A stretch of DNA of 64,000 bases from Progne subis subis (GCA_022316685.1 JAKJHU010000039.1:5370532-5434531), one strand, 5' to 3'. Shown: positions 1-12,937, numbered from the stretch's first letter. Notes: generated by a model from the sequence alone, not told the origin. Translations and numbers: made by a program.

Positions 1-286
1 AATGTGGTTGACCCAAATGGTGGCTACAGTCTCTCGTCAGCTTAGCTCCACTCATTAAGATCATAATCTACTGCAAGTCATGGGAGTCCTGTTGATTGGA
101 ATGGAGTTCATGCCAGCTGTGGATCTGGCCTGGTGATACCAGCGGGCCACCTGCAATGCACAAGCTATGTGCAGAAGCTTTGAAGGGATAGTACCTGGGA
201 AGTAATGTTCTTCAGATATTAGAACAGGTCTTCACCTGCTTTAGTTCTTATCAAAACAACCACTGTTTCATTTACGTAAATAAAGT

Positions 287-369
287 ACATAAAAACAATA
301 CATAAAACAATACATAAAAATACATAAACCCAATACATAAAAATACATAAAAAACCATAAAAAACAATA
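287..369. repeat. A-rich minisatellite, ACATAAAAACAAT-type units
   Basis: About seven imperfect 10-13 bp copies of ACATAAAA followed by a variable ACAAT, AT or CCCAAT end, arranged head to tail. Confidence 0.85.
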
Positions 370-1209
370 ACTGTGGGTGCCAAACAGCACGTCTGACCAT
401 CTGAACTCCTGAGGTGTCATCTCCATCACTCTGTTTGGGTTTGTCACTGCCAATAGGAAAGGAGGGCAAATATAGCATGTCAGACAATGAACTTAAGATG
501 TAAGCACAGGATGTCTCTGCTTCAGTGTTACAGCAGCAGTAACCTTTGCCAGCAAGGCTAAGGAACATCTGTGTGTGGTTACACTTGAAAACAGATCAGT
601 GAGATTTGCCAGTGACACTCCCTAGTACCTGCAGAAATGCTTGCTTCCTTAACTGAACTTCAGCTCAATCCTGCACCTGAAAAATAAATAATGCTTATGT
701 AAATAACAACCAGAATGATATTCTATGGACTGTGGTTTTGTGCTTGAGGTTTTTTTTATTAATTGGACCTTGAAACTAAATAACAGAATTCCTACAGCTA
801 AATTTTAGTAGAGCTGAATTCAAGTTTAAAACCTTCCACCTCTGGAATCTTGAGCTAGAATATTATTTGTGTAAAAAATGAGAATTACTACAATGATATG
901 AACCTACTAACAGGAGCCTTCCATCTCTTCAGTAGGATTGTTGGTTTCTGTTTAAGTGAAGGCCAGGGACTTGAACAGTAGGGACATTAGAGCCCAGGAC
1001 TCAGGTGCATTAGAATAAGCAGAGGATACTCAACAGTTTCCATTTCTAAAATATTATATTAGATCTTGTGAGACAAAGAAACCAATGTAGGACTCCAATC
1101 TACAAATCAATTCACATTCATATAGCAAAACACTTAAATATATGCTGCTACTGAGAGAAGAAATCCAGGATATTAACACGGACTTAAATTGCTCCTGTCC
1201 ATTTCAATG

Positions 1210-1290
1210 TATCCAGCACTTTCTCCCCATTTTGTAAATGAAAACTGAGACAGAAGCTGAGTGATCCACTTCTGCACACAACAGTAAACA
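1210..1290 (-). repeat. Possible MIR SINE fragment
   Basis: CTCCCCATTTTGTAAATGAA followed by ACTGAGACAGAAGCTGAGTG resembles the reverse-complemented MIR core (CCCATTTTACAGATGAG, then AAACTGAGGC). It is short and decayed, so the call is tentative. Confidence 0.45.
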
Positions 1291-2593
1291 ACTATGTTAG
1301 TTTAAGACATTTCTTATTGCATCTGTTCTCCCTTTCCCTTTGCCAGAGGTTGCTGCCACCACTGCAGGAAAAGAGATTTGCTCATTCCCCAGCTGCTGCA
1401 CTTCCTATTTCCGGCTCAGTGCAAATTTTGACGGCCATGAAGTTAATAGCCAAGTTAGAATGGCTGAAGTACAGACACATATTCTTTTTGTCATTACTGA
1501 GACTAGTTAGGGTTAGTTATCTGCAGAAGAGGAGGTGAGTCAGGGAGTTCACAGTGGTGATGTGCAAAACTACCCTGGCAACAATAACCAAAACTAACTC
1601 TTGGAGCTCGACAATCTAACACTACAAAAAGACAACTATGAGTCCCTCAAAGGCCAGGATTAACGTGTTCCTAAGAACACGTTATTTTCCTAGGTTTATA
1701 AGTGCTGGGCTGGCCAGTTTATCCATCTCATTATCCTACCTCATTATCCCAATACTTATCAGGATCTACAAAGTGTTCCCCTGTCTGTCATGCCTGGATC
1801 TCATTCATATAATATAGATCTCATAGAGCACACTTAATAGACTAAAGTCTGCACAAACACAGGCAAGAAAGAATACAGTGCCATTCTGTAACACAGAGGA
1901 ATAGGTAGAGGATCTTGATACATTATGGGAGATTTTTCTTTATGTTCTTTCCAAGCTGAATATTTCAAAGTCCATCTCAAAGTACTAGAAAGCCAAAACT
2001 TGTTCCGGGGTTGGTGATGCCCCTCTGTACTACAGAGCTGTGATGGATGGCCACCAGATTAAAGCAGCATATAAAAAGACAGGATACAATTCTTCAGCTC
2101 GGTTGACAGGGCAATATAAATGGTGGAGGGAAGCAGGTAGCTGGGCTTTAACACCTCCTCTGTTGGCTAGGTATGTATTTCATTCCAGGAACTCACTGAA
2201 ATTAAGTGCATTTTGTGAACAGAGTTCTGGTGAAGTCACAAGGGAAATCTATGGTGGACCTTAGCAGCAAGTTTCTCAGCTCGGCTAATGTCCCAGGCAC
2301 TGGGTTGTGAGTTTTTTCTGAGCAAGATTTTTACATCAAGACTATTCAGTAACCTCAGTATTTCCCCAGATCATGACCAGCATCTTCCAAGACAAAGATC
2401 TTAATTGCTAAAGTGTAGCTAGAAAAGCATGTTGTTTATCTATCTATCTATCATGTTGTTTATCTTTATTGAATTGGTATGATGGCTGGCAGAAGACACA
2501 GACTGTACTCTTAGGCCAGTAAAGTTATTTGTCCATCTGCAATAATGGGAGGTTAAATTCCCAGTTGTTGAGAATCAGTCTGTCCTAAGAGAA

Positions 2594-2598
<5 letters not shown>

Positions 2599-2633
<35 letters not shown>
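2599..2633 (+). repeat. Poly(A) homopolymer, 35 nt
   Basis: An uninterrupted A35. No recognisable retrotransposed body lies on its 5' side. Confidence 0.95.
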
Positions 2634-2636
<3 letters not shown>

Positions 2637-3099
2637 TTAGGATTTATACTTGTAAGGAGAAAATTATAGAGCAAGCTGAAATGAAGGGATGCAATTTTGA
2701 CTGAGGCAAGGGGAACTAACAGAGTTTGTTTCATTCTGGGAAGTAATACCAAGACTATTTTTGGTATTTTGAGACCCTGCCTAAACTCATGTGGCAAGAC
2801 TGCTGTATGCCCATGCATATGCATATTCCATTTGGCAATACACTCAATACGGCACTTAGCCACCTACTAAATAATAGAACTTAAAAATGGAAAATCAAAT
2901 GACAGAAAAAGCTATTTCCAGGTATTTAATCAAAGGGAGGATCAGAGTACAAAGCTCAAGACAGGCCCAGCGCACAACTCTGGCTGAACTGTCACTCTAT
3001 AGCAGGCTTCAAACATCTGCATTACTTTGACTGAAATACCATGAATAATTTATAATAGAATACAGAATTTAAGAAAAATAGATTTTAGAAAAATTAATA

Positions 3100-3600
3100 C
3101 CCCACAGTAATCACCTGGCTTCATGTTTATTAGCGAGGTGCTCTGGGGTAGCAAACATCATTGATTTTATGAACCTTTGGGGATGTTTCTTTTTAAAAAT
3201 TAACATTTCAGCTTGATATTATTTTAGTATTTACCACTCGGTATTGTCTTAGATGTCATCTTGGCAAAGGGCTCCTAAACAACTGCCACTTTTAGCACTG
3301 CTGCCAAAAGGCCCCCTTTCACAATAAAGCATGCTGTGCTTTGGCAGGAAATCAATAAAGTGAAAATCTGTTCTCATCATCCATACATTTACCATCACAA
3401 TCAACAATCAAAGGCAAGACCTGGGTTCTTTATCCACAGGCTCCAGCCTCCCAATTTTCTGCTATGAAAGGCAGCATAAATTAGAACCCTTGGTTCCTGT
3501 TAGCTGGGCTTAATGGGTATGATTTATGAACCATTAAATGAGGTTATGTAAATTGATCCTTAGCAGAATGCTAGCACACAGGTGACAGGTGCAGTACATT
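3100..3600. promoter_or_regulatory. Candidate conserved non-coding element
   Basis: Moderately AT-rich, repeat-free sequence dense in developmental-factor-like motifs. One is a joined SOX-like AACAAT and TCF/LEF-like ATCAAAGG at 3403-3414. This judgement comes from texture and motifs only, and an alignment would decide it. Confidence 0.28.
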
Positions 3601-3826
3601 TGAATGATGAGTCCACAAGGGTTCTGTTCAAATCAGATTTCAGTGACATTCAGTTTTAGGAAGGAGAAATATGTTGTCAACAAGGAAGTGATTTAAATAG
3701 TGCCCTGGGTTTGTCAGCAATTATGCTTTTCTTCTTAATTGCTGCAAACTATATAAATTCTAATAGGAAATAAATTACTGATTTACCAGTTAATGACAAG
3801 GGGGTACAGACAAGAATGGTTTAAAC

Positions 3827-3829
<3 letters not shown>

Positions 3830-3886
<57 letters not shown>
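3830..3886 (+). repeat. Poly(A) homopolymer, 57 nt
   Basis: 57 consecutive A, the longest homopolymer in the window. The sequence on its 5' side shows no mRNA-like body or known SINE. Confidence 0.95.
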
Positions 3887-3887
<1 letters not shown>

Positions 3888-5166
3888 CCTTGTGAGTCCA
3901 TATTCAGTAATATTTCATTTTTCATATTAAAGTTAACAGCTGCTTTAAAGTCACACAGTAAAGTTTGACATGAGCTAAGTTATATTGTTTTTATTGCTAA
4001 GCTGAAGAAAACTGGGTTTGTGCTACAGCTATGGATGTTCTTATAAGGATGAAATCATATATTTGCATAGAAATTAGGATTAATTTTGATTGCTGTTTTT
4101 GCCTTTTTTTTTTAATCTTAATAACCTTCTCAAAAATCAGATCACATTAACTATGTTTAAAGTATTCTGCCTTACCCTGACAGAATTTTTATAATAATGA
4201 TGAAAATAATCAAAACTAATGATCTGATGTTTGACTCTGACCCTTCTCATTTCCACTTAAAGTGACCATAAGGATTGATTGACTGCCTCATAATAAAGTT
4301 CTGATAGAAAAAAAAGGAATTGCTCCTGTATGACATTTAAATCAGTGTCATCAGTGTTCAGGCTGCTTGGTCTGGTTAGGTGGGTTCTTGGAGAACTAGA
4401 TATATTTTTGTGATTTTAAGTTCTTTTCACTAGTCTGGTTAATAGCATGTTCCAACTAGTTGCCTGGCACACTTCCGGTTAATTAGTGTTTGCATCTTTC
4501 TTTGAAATGGAATGGAATGAAACAGCAATAGGAATGAAATTGCATGGATAAATTTGTATGTAACTCAAGGCTTTGAGGGCAGCAGGTCTAGAGGAAAGAT
4601 TGTACAGGCAGGTACTTGAAATATATAGGATAGTAGGATGGTGTGAAAACTATTTTCAGAGGCTTAGCCATATTAGATCATTTTCATCTGTGGAAGAAAA
4701 TACACAGGATGAGAGAGAAAGAAATACAAACCAAAACATCAGTTACCTGGGAAGCCTCCTGAGACCAAAGGAAATCTGAAAAACCTCAATATATTTACTT
4801 GTGTCTGTCTATTTTTGCCAACATGTTCATCGGCTGTGTATTTCCTGTTTTTTTCAAAATTCAGTGAAGTTTGTTCAAGCAACAAGCATCAGTTGCTAAT
4901 TGAATTAGCCTCTCCTTTTGTGTTCTACTTCAATGGAGATTCCCTTCAAGGTTCAGCTGCTTACTCACTGCATTGTTCTGCTCAATGCTCATATGTTGCT
5001 CGCTGCAATACTTCCTCTTTCACAGAAGCTGTCACTTTTTATTTCTGTGAAGAGGATCATCAGGAGTGAGTCCAGAGTGTGCAGTGCTTTTAGGGGTGTG
5101 GAATGCAAATAAAAAGGATAACAAGGTTGCAATGTGGGTAATGCAGAAAAAGGATGATGTAGTTTC

Positions 5167-5205
5167 ATGTAGTGAGGAGATGTAGTGAGGAGATGTAGTG
5201 AGGAG
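5167..5205 (+). repeat. 13-bp tandem repeat, three perfect copies
   Basis: ATGTAGTGAGGAG is repeated exactly three times (5167-5179, 5180-5192, 5193-5205), about 60 bp before the solo LTR. Confidence 0.95.
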
Positions 5206-5262
5206 ATGAAGCACTGGGATTTATTCTGGATATTAAGGAAGAATTCCATAGCCTTCCAATCA

Positions 5263-5268
5263 ACAATA
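5263..5268 (+). repeat. Target site duplication, left copy (ACAATA)
   Basis: ACAATA directly before the LTR's TG. It is identical to the six bases after the CA at the other end. Confidence 0.65.
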
Positions 5269-5640
5269 TGATGTTGCTGTGTGCTATTTGTTTTCATATT
5301 GTATTTCATTTTTATATTGGGGTTTATGTTACAATGGTTTGTTCTGTATTCCCCTTCTCTCCTAGAAAATGTTATATCCCGAGGTTTGTCCCCGCTCCCC
5401 TTCCCTGTCCATCCTCCCACACTCCTCCCAGTCCCCTCCTTTGGGCGCTGACTGTCATTCGGCTGTTCCTCCCGGCTTCTGGAGAGTTCGGGTAAGGACA
5501 TCGAATGATAGGGCAAGAGCCGAGGAGGTTCCTCCCTTTCTGTTCCCATTGGTTTCTTTGAATGTCCCTCCAACCCTGTTGCACTCCCCCTTCTCCCTCA
5601 CTGGCTGTGGGTCTGTCCCCTCCTTCGGCCCCTCCCCGGA

Positions 5641-5645
5641 TATAA
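5641..5645 (+). promoter_or_regulatory. LTR promoter TATA box
   Basis: TATAA within CCGGATATAAGCCCGG, about 85 bp upstream of the LTR poly(A) signal and followed by a CpG-rich stretch. This spacing is typical of a U3/R boundary. Confidence 0.65.
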
Positions 5646-5728
5646 GCCCGGACCCTGAGGCGGGGCGGACGCCTTGATTCGGGCGGCCGGCCCCGGGCAG
5701 AGGTTCAGACCGGAGTGAACAAAGACTG

Positions 5729-5734
5729 AATAAA
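5729..5734 (+). terminator. LTR polyadenylation signal AATAAA
   Basis: AATAAA in GACTGAATAAAGCC, downstream of the LTR TATA box. It would mark the R region of the element. Confidence 0.7.
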
Positions 5735-5914
5735 GCCTTAGATTCGCCCCCGGATCAAGTCTGACTCCTTCCTCCACCGCTGATGGGGTCGCTCTCTCTT
5801 GCTTAGGGAAAAGTCCTCCGCCGACTCCCGGGTTTTTAGGACCCAGGGGAGCTATTGTCACTGTCTCGAGCTAGCCTGGGGAAAACGGAGCCAGAGCTCC
5901 ATGAGAGAGAAGCA

Positions 5915-5920
5915 ACAATA
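5915..5920 (+). repeat. Target site duplication, right copy (ACAATA)
   Basis: ACAATA directly after the CA at 5913-5914, identical to the left copy. It holds only for boundary reading 1 of the LTR. Confidence 0.65.
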
Positions 5921-6262
5921 TACAACATAGCTACCCTGAAAGAATGAAAAAACCCAAGCCTTAAAAAGCTAAGGAAAACTGCACTGCTGTTGTCTTTGTT
6001 AACCTCATTCAGTATCTTCTGTGACTGCATTGCCAAACAGCCTTCATAATACAGGACCTGCTGATGCTTTGGAAGATGCTGCTTCTTTTTCACACTTACA
6101 GAAGGGACTACAAGTATACACTAAGACAAGGCAGTTATTTTTAAAGGTATTAGCCTGATCTAGTCGAAGTTATCCTTTCCTATCACACAGCTTGTTTTAA
6201 GTTGCCACCCTAAAACCACCATTGCAAACACAACACTATTAACTCCAGATACAAAAAACTCG

Positions 6263-6346
6263 TGGTGGTTGGTTGGGTTTGAGGGGTTTTTTTGTTTGGT
6301 TTGGTTTGGTTTTTTGTTTGTTTGGGTTTTTTTGTTTGTTTGTTTT
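6263..6346 (+). repeat. T/G low-complexity tract
   Basis: GGTT/GTTTG/TTTTTTG motifs over about 84 bp, with no fixed period. Confidence 0.85.
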
Positions 6347-9300
6347 CTCATGTGGAAGTGTCTCCCTCAATGTATGAGAAGGTTGATCTTCATGGGATAG
6401 ATTACTGCTGAATTTTTCTCTCAGTCCATCTTGCCTACTGGATATCCCATGTTCTTTGACAGTTGCCTTCTTCTCTGACAGGAGCAAAGAGCAGATGTGG
6501 CAGAAACCATAAAAAGGAAAAAAGATATATAGTACTTCTGAGTCCTCCTCCAGCCTGTAGTCATTGTCCACTTAGATAATTCCAGACTTGTATGCAATTT
6601 CTCTGTGTTTATTAACTTCTGATGCATTTATTTTCTATTTCAACTATTTTTATATAGTCATCCCGACTTCTCTTGAACCCACATTAACTTTAGCAAGACA
6701 TTCCAGGTGTCAGCTCCTCTCCTTTTACTTATTTTTAACCTGAACCCGTGTGCAGAAATTCAAGTCTTAGGATTTGAATCATTATTAATGCTGAAGCACT
6801 GAACTAGAATGAAGATTTTACTTTCTGGTACCTTGTATTTTTACATTTTACTACAAAACAATTTCTGTATATGGTATAGAGACTGTCCCAACCATATAGA
6901 GAATATTTATATATCAAGACATAAGTAAATGTCTGAAATTTTGACATCTTTTTCTATAAAACATCCTATATGGATTCCAACTGTATTCATTCTGGGTTTC
7001 ATTACTAAAGGAGCATAGTCCCAGTAACTGCCTATTGTAAGAAAGGGGCAGCATCTCATCATTTTCCTGCTGAAAATGGAAAGAAAACGGTGCCCCAACT
7101 GTATTTTGTAGAGATCTCCAATCTCCTTTGCCTAGAGTGGGGTTCTTGAAATTACTGGGAGGCATGTTTTATCCTGGAGTGGATCTCAATATAACGAAGC
7201 ATAAGACAGACAGTATTGGCCTGACTGGTACAGTACTGGTACAACCACACAGTACAGAACAGCTTTAGAGAGTCAGAAGCTCAGGTTTGAAAGTAGTCTG
7301 GTTGTGTGAATGCAACACAGTGATGCAGGGAAGCCAAAACTCATAAATTAACACTACTGTAGTTACAGAAGTTAAAGGATGCAAATTCAGTTCAGAGGTC
7401 TTCACATGACAGTGCAAGAAGCATATGACTTAAGTCCCTTTTAGACCTACTTTTGAGTTCTTCATAAACACTCAGACCGTGCTGCTCCTTCCCTGATGGG
7501 TGATATTACCCTTCCTGTGTTCCCGATGGGCAAGCAAAAGTCAGGGTAAGTGCATCCATAAGTACAGCCTGGCTATCCAGGAAAGGGAGTGTGGCAAACA
7601 CTCTGCTTATTGAAGTTTTCTTTTGCACCAGATTTATGGGTTTACTTTGAATGAAACCATGCTAGAGGAAAGGGATTTATGCACACCTAATGCCCTTCTG
7701 CAAAGAGTTCTCCAGTATAAGAGCACTTTGAAGTTCCATAATGAAGATTTAGGCACTGCCATTAAAGCCCAAATTAACAATGAAAAGTAAATATGTCTAC
7801 TTTGAAGGACCAAGGACCTAATTTTGTTGTGTGTTAACTTCTCAAGGCACTTCATTTTTACAGTAGGGTTTCCAAGGTCTCTAAGATGCAGAGGTCAGAG
7901 CTTGGTACAACAGTGAAGCACAAACATGATATTTTAAAAAGGGACAAAATAAAAATAGCATCCTTTTGTGAAAATGGTTGCTTGTGACTTCTCAGCATCA
8001 CGCAGGAACTCCATGGAAGAATTTAGGATGAGAAGCAATTAATTAGGACAGCATTTCATTGCCTTAGTCATCAGGGCCCTGAGTTCCTTCCTACAATTCC
8101 ATTTCTCATCAATTGCATGCATTCTCAGGCTTTAGCAATTAATGAGATAGGATTACTGAGGGGGCAGTATCCTGAAACATATAAAATGCATTTATCCTCA
8201 GAGTAGTCCCTATGTAAAGTGAATTAAGATTAGGTTTTTCATGCTGGAAAATCTTACAAAATCATAGAATTAAACAGCGTATTACTGTACTTTTAATAAT
8301 AAAGGCAGTCTTAATTCTGGTAATCCTTAGTTTGAGCACCCTGCTCAAATATATGACCTTTACAAAACTCTTTCAATGTGGATTTCTTTAAACTTTGGGG
8401 TTTTTATACTTTCCCAAATTATAAAATCTTAAAATTTAGAAAAACAATCTTTTCATTGCATGTCATTGCATGATCCCACAAGGAACAGGTTCTTCAATTA
8501 GACCGAAATATTTAGGACCACTGAACCTCTTGCAGCTGATCAAAAGGTAGATGAGAAGGTCATCTGAAGTTCTGGTCCCTAAGGATCCCATCTCATGCAG
8601 ACAGCTTCTTTCTTATGTCCCTTCGTCTTTTGCAGTCTTCACTGTCATTTTGACTGTTTGAGCACCACTACACCCATCCTCCCATCTCTAGTTTCTGTCC
8701 TGTTCCTAACATCTTTCCTAACTGGTCCTCCAGTTCCTCTCCCTTTGTTCATCCTATTTTCTTTTTCAGGTTACCACACCATAACTGCTGTGCAACACCC
8801 TGAAAGTCCCGGGGTTTCCTGTCCTCAGCTAAAGTGCCAACCATTGCAACACACTTCTCTCCCAGCCTCCACCAGCTCTGTCCCAGGTTTAATGCAGAGA
8901 AATCCTAGATCAGCACAGCTTATAAAGGCTCCAAAATCACAGAGCAACTTCACTATGAGGCAGAGGGTACAGAATTCCTAAGGCCTGATCCTCAACTCAA
9001 TTTTTTCAAGTGCAGAAGATTATTATCACAGAGTTGGTGTTGTAGATCCTGGGCATTTCTGCTGGAGCCAGGACTCCAAGATAACCTCACCAGGCAACCC
9101 CCATTTTGTTGGTTAGAGATACTGCAGAAGGGTCCCTTTTCCAGAAAAGGGCATGGAAAACAGACACATTTTGTCAAAATTGCTAAATGAATACATAAAA
9201 AGAAAAAAATCTCAACAAATTTAATTGCCTAAAATACCTTCAGCTTCATATTCCGAATTACTTCATTTCCATGTACACATGTCACAACATAATCTCCCAT

Positions 9301-12300
9301 GGTGAGACCCACAGACTTCAGACCCACAAAGGATGAAAGGCTGAGGCAGAAACCAGGCTGCTATGAAACTGCTCCAGTGGGAGAATTTCAGTGTGGTTAT
9401 GGAAGAGCAGGAGATCAGGCCATTGTCTCAAGTATCATTAACTGGCTTTTCCTGAGGAGTGATTGTAGTCCAAAGTGAGTATCCATTTAGCTTGTCACTG
9501 ACTTTTGTCTCCTCGTATCACTTTCTTTTCTTATTCCAAAAGAATAAGAATTCTCATGGAAGAATCTATTTGGAGAGAAGAGGTTCAGGTAGGAAGGAAA
9601 AAAAATCCTCCAAAAATCACTTTCTCAACTACTTGCCCCCATCTTGGCTTCTTCAACAGATTTTTCTCTCTTCCGCTCATTGAAGAAGTAGAAGACAAGG
9701 AATTATATAAATATTGGTAATTAGCATGTGTTCAACAACTGCTAGCATTCATGAAAGGATTTCAGACCCAATTCCATGACTTTTACAATTACATCTTACA
9801 ATTACCTTACATCTATCATCTAGATATATTCCTGTTACAAATGATTTTTAGCAAGATGCTTCATACAAGATAAATACTTCTTTTAGTAAAGGTAGCAGAT
9901 GTTAGAGTAATTTGCTGAACTTTTATTTTTCATCCCACTAGAAATCAATACAAGGTCATAAGAATTTACTTTAGGAATATATATTTTTATTTTTATGATT
10001 AAGTTTTATCAGTTTCCTGAATTTTGTGTCTGATGTACAGCATTACATAAAGCAACATAATTACTTTGCTTCTTTTTCACATGAATAAATGGGCTAAAAG
10101 GGCAAACTGGTTTTTTCTCAAATGCTGAGTTCCTGGTAATTAATTCTTTGCTGTGGGCTTACTCAAATATTAAAAATAAAACAAAAAAACTTTCAACAAA
10201 ACAAATGGCAACACCACCAGCAACAAAACTTTGCCATGAAAAGTGATGTTTTTCAGATATCTCAGGTAGCCAAACAGAGCTATATATTTACACAATATCC
10301 ACATGGTATTCCCAGGAGTGTGCATTATACTTATGCTGTAATTTCTATACTTGCATGCTCCACAGTCTGTTGTTTTTCTTCTGTTTTGGAGACCAGATCA
10401 AGTGGGTGATATGCTCTGCTCTGGCTCTCTTTATTCCTCATCCCATGCCTTGACAAAAATCCTTCAGTGGTTCTTAAATCTTCCTTTTGACATGAAACAC
10501 AAGTTATGTCAGTTATTGGTGATGTGCATCCCACACTCTTTCAGTGAAGGCTATAGCAGAAGAAAAAAGCAATAGCTGCAATGGAGACTGTGAGCATGAC
10601 CTGCCATTCATATCCTCCTTGGCACAGCACCAAATAACAATTCCTCATTACTAGTGAAATTAGGACTACTAGGGCAACAAAACAAACCAAGGGGAATATC
10701 ACAGCATAGACCAGTCTTCATCTTCTGCATGGTGAGGAAGTTTTTTCTTAGAGGAGGTTCAGTAATAGATCCTTTCAGTAACAGTCATGATCCTTTCAAC
10801 TTTTCTGCAAATGCAGAAAATGCAAATTTCACTGCTATTCGGGTTTTGTACTGACAAGTTCTGAAAAGACCGGAAAGTCAAACAGAATAATTTATTCTAA
10901 AGCTTGTGTTATGAGTTTAATTTTATAAAGTAAAAATAGTGATCCCAAAATGCTGAGAGCATTTTTGACGAAAGAGCTTTTTACTTCTGCACTTTTAACC
11001 AGACACTTTCTAAAATTTCTGCTCAGATTTATTACTGCATGTGCTAATTTCTTTCTGCATTTATGATTGGTTTGACAACCAAATTTCTCACATGCATTTG
11101 GTTTGATAATTTCTACTTCAGCAAAATTTTAGCAAATTATTTGCACTAATATTAGTGGAATAGCACCTGCCTCATGCTTGTCCCAGTCAAGAAGGTTCTG
11201 GCTTTGTATTCCAGGACCTTTGTTAGTGACAACTTTTTGTACTGTTTCCTTGAAACTCTAGCAAGGAGAGTACTGAAGGAAAATCACTCTTTTACAGCTT
11301 TATATTATGAAACAATACCCACTGTGAAAGGAATAAAGTTGGTCAGTAGGAAAATATCTTCCACCTAGTGGCTTTCCAGAAAACTGCCCTAATAGTGAAT
11401 TTGTTGAGAAACTCAAATTTTTATATTTGCATAATTTGGAGGTAATTCTGCCACCACAACCCATTTTCAGTTTTCAATCAACTCAAATACATTACCTACG
11501 GACATATAGTGCCTGTGCACACATATAGAATATGCAGTTCATGGTAATTTTAGTATCACCATGCTTTCGGATTTATCATATCATCAACATCATTCTGAAA
11601 AACTTTTAGTCTAAAACTTCTTATGATTGCTCATGGCAGACTGATTTTATTCCAGCTTTTTATATTTCATATTGATAACATATTTAAACACCAACTATAC
11701 TAATATCCCCATACCCACTTCAGAAAAAGCTCTGTGTATTATCTCTGTACTTAAACTACCAGCTCATCAAAATTGTATACACAACCATTTGGGTAGTGTG
11801 GCTTAGTGGAATATAAATGACTCATAAATCTGGTAAGATATGAAGCTACTGTTTAATTTAAAAAGGAATTATTCAAGAGTTTAGTATTGTACACCTACCA
11901 GAGCTGAATAAAGAAAAACTCCTGGAAATGAAAACTCAATACATTATTTCTCATGCCATTGAAACAATAACAATTCTGGATCAGTGATTTTAATATTAAT
12001 TTTCACGAGCTGAAAATCTGCCATTGGCTACTCTGAACATTTTCTTTTCTCTGTAATGCATGTAGTAAGAAATTATGTAGGCAGACAGAGGTATGTTTCT
12101 GTACTGTGCAATTAGTGTCATATAAAATTCATGTTGATTATCAAAGATATATGTATTGGTTGAAAAAGGACAGGGATAAATGGCATTGCCTGATAATTAA
12201 TTTTGATTAAATTACAAAAATTTCTATCTTTGGACTAAATTCCAAAACATAATCCAAACCTGTGATTTTGTAATGGTATTTTTTTTTTCCCAAACAGAAT

Positions 12301-12579
12301 AAGCAGTAGAAATAGTATAGCAAATATATTTTTTTTTAATCTAGGAAGCAAATAGAGAAGCCCATAGTGAGCTGCAGTGAAATTAATTTTATAATACTTA
12401 AATGTCTAAGATAAGATAGATGCAAAAAACTAAACAAACAGAAAAAAAAAAAGAAATTACAACAAATTTCAGATTTTTTCCTTTTCCAGTAATCTAAGCA
12501 CTAAATTATTTAGTAATATAAACAGGGAAAATAACCATTTCCTGCTGCTATCTTGCCCTTTATAGAGTCATGTATGTTT

Positions 12580-12612
12580 TATATATATACATATATTTAT
12601 ATATATATATTT
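12580..12612. repeat. AT dinucleotide tract
   Basis: Interrupted (AT)n including ATATATATAC, ATATATTTAT and a final (AT)5. Confidence 0.85.
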
Positions 12613-12911
12613 TAATCAAAATTATTAGAAGGTCACTGTGGCATATTCTTTGAATACTGTGGGAAATTATGCAAGATGCAGAAAAATGAGATTGTTCTTT
12701 TTAAGTTAACAATTCTCAAAACTACCAACACACATATTTAACTAATTTACTACAGTTTTCCTGTCAAGAAAATGCATAAATATTAATCTCTTAATATTAT
12801 CGATATATGGGCACTTGTATTTGCAATGTTATCTTAAGCTAGCTGGCCACCCTGCACATAACTATAATGTACTCTGATTACATACACTGTACTTGGGGTT
12901 TTGCCAAAAAC

Positions 12912-12937
12912 AAAAAAAAAAAAAAAAAAAAAAAAAA
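12912..12937 (+). repeat. Poly(A) homopolymer, 26 nt
   Basis: A run of A after CCAAAAAC, with no retrotransposed body identified upstream. Confidence 0.9.

Larger units (their letters stand above)
1..5166. other. Intergenic, no gene seen
   Basis: Stops are frequent in all frames and no family-like peptide is visible. Contents: the A-rich minisatellite at 287-369, a MIR-like trace near 1210-1290, a TATC microsatellite (2437-2452), poly(A) runs at 2599-2633 and 3830-3886, and a candidate conserved segment at about 3100-3600. Confidence 0.75.
5269..5917 (+). mobile_element. Solo LTR of an endogenous retrovirus
   Basis: A GC- and CpG-rich block in AT-rich surroundings with LTR layout in order: a pyrimidine-rich U3, a TATA box TATAAG (5641-5646), a GC-rich start-site region, AATAAA (5729-5734) and a short U5. 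No internal viral region or second LTR follows, so it is a solo LTR left by recombination. Two boundary readings fit, both 646 bp. Reading 1 is TG at 5269 to CA at 5914, flanked by a perfect 6-bp ACAATA duplication (5263-5268 and 5915-5920). Reading 2 is a 7-bp terminal inverted repeat, TGTTGCT (5272) to AGCAACA (5917), with imperfect flanking copies. A 6-bp duplication suits class II (ERVK-like) elements. The family is not certain. Confidence 0.82.

Noticed and set aside
4989..5573. Minus-strand open frame of 194 codons before and within the LTR
   Set aside because: It runs through the 13-bp tandem repeat and antisense LTR U3 sequence. It has no domain, and its frame is explained by low stop density in pyrimidine-rich U3.
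8595..8981. 128-codon open frame
   Set aside because: Its Ser/Pro/Leu-rich composition comes from a pyrimidine-rich stretch. I see no homologue or gene context.
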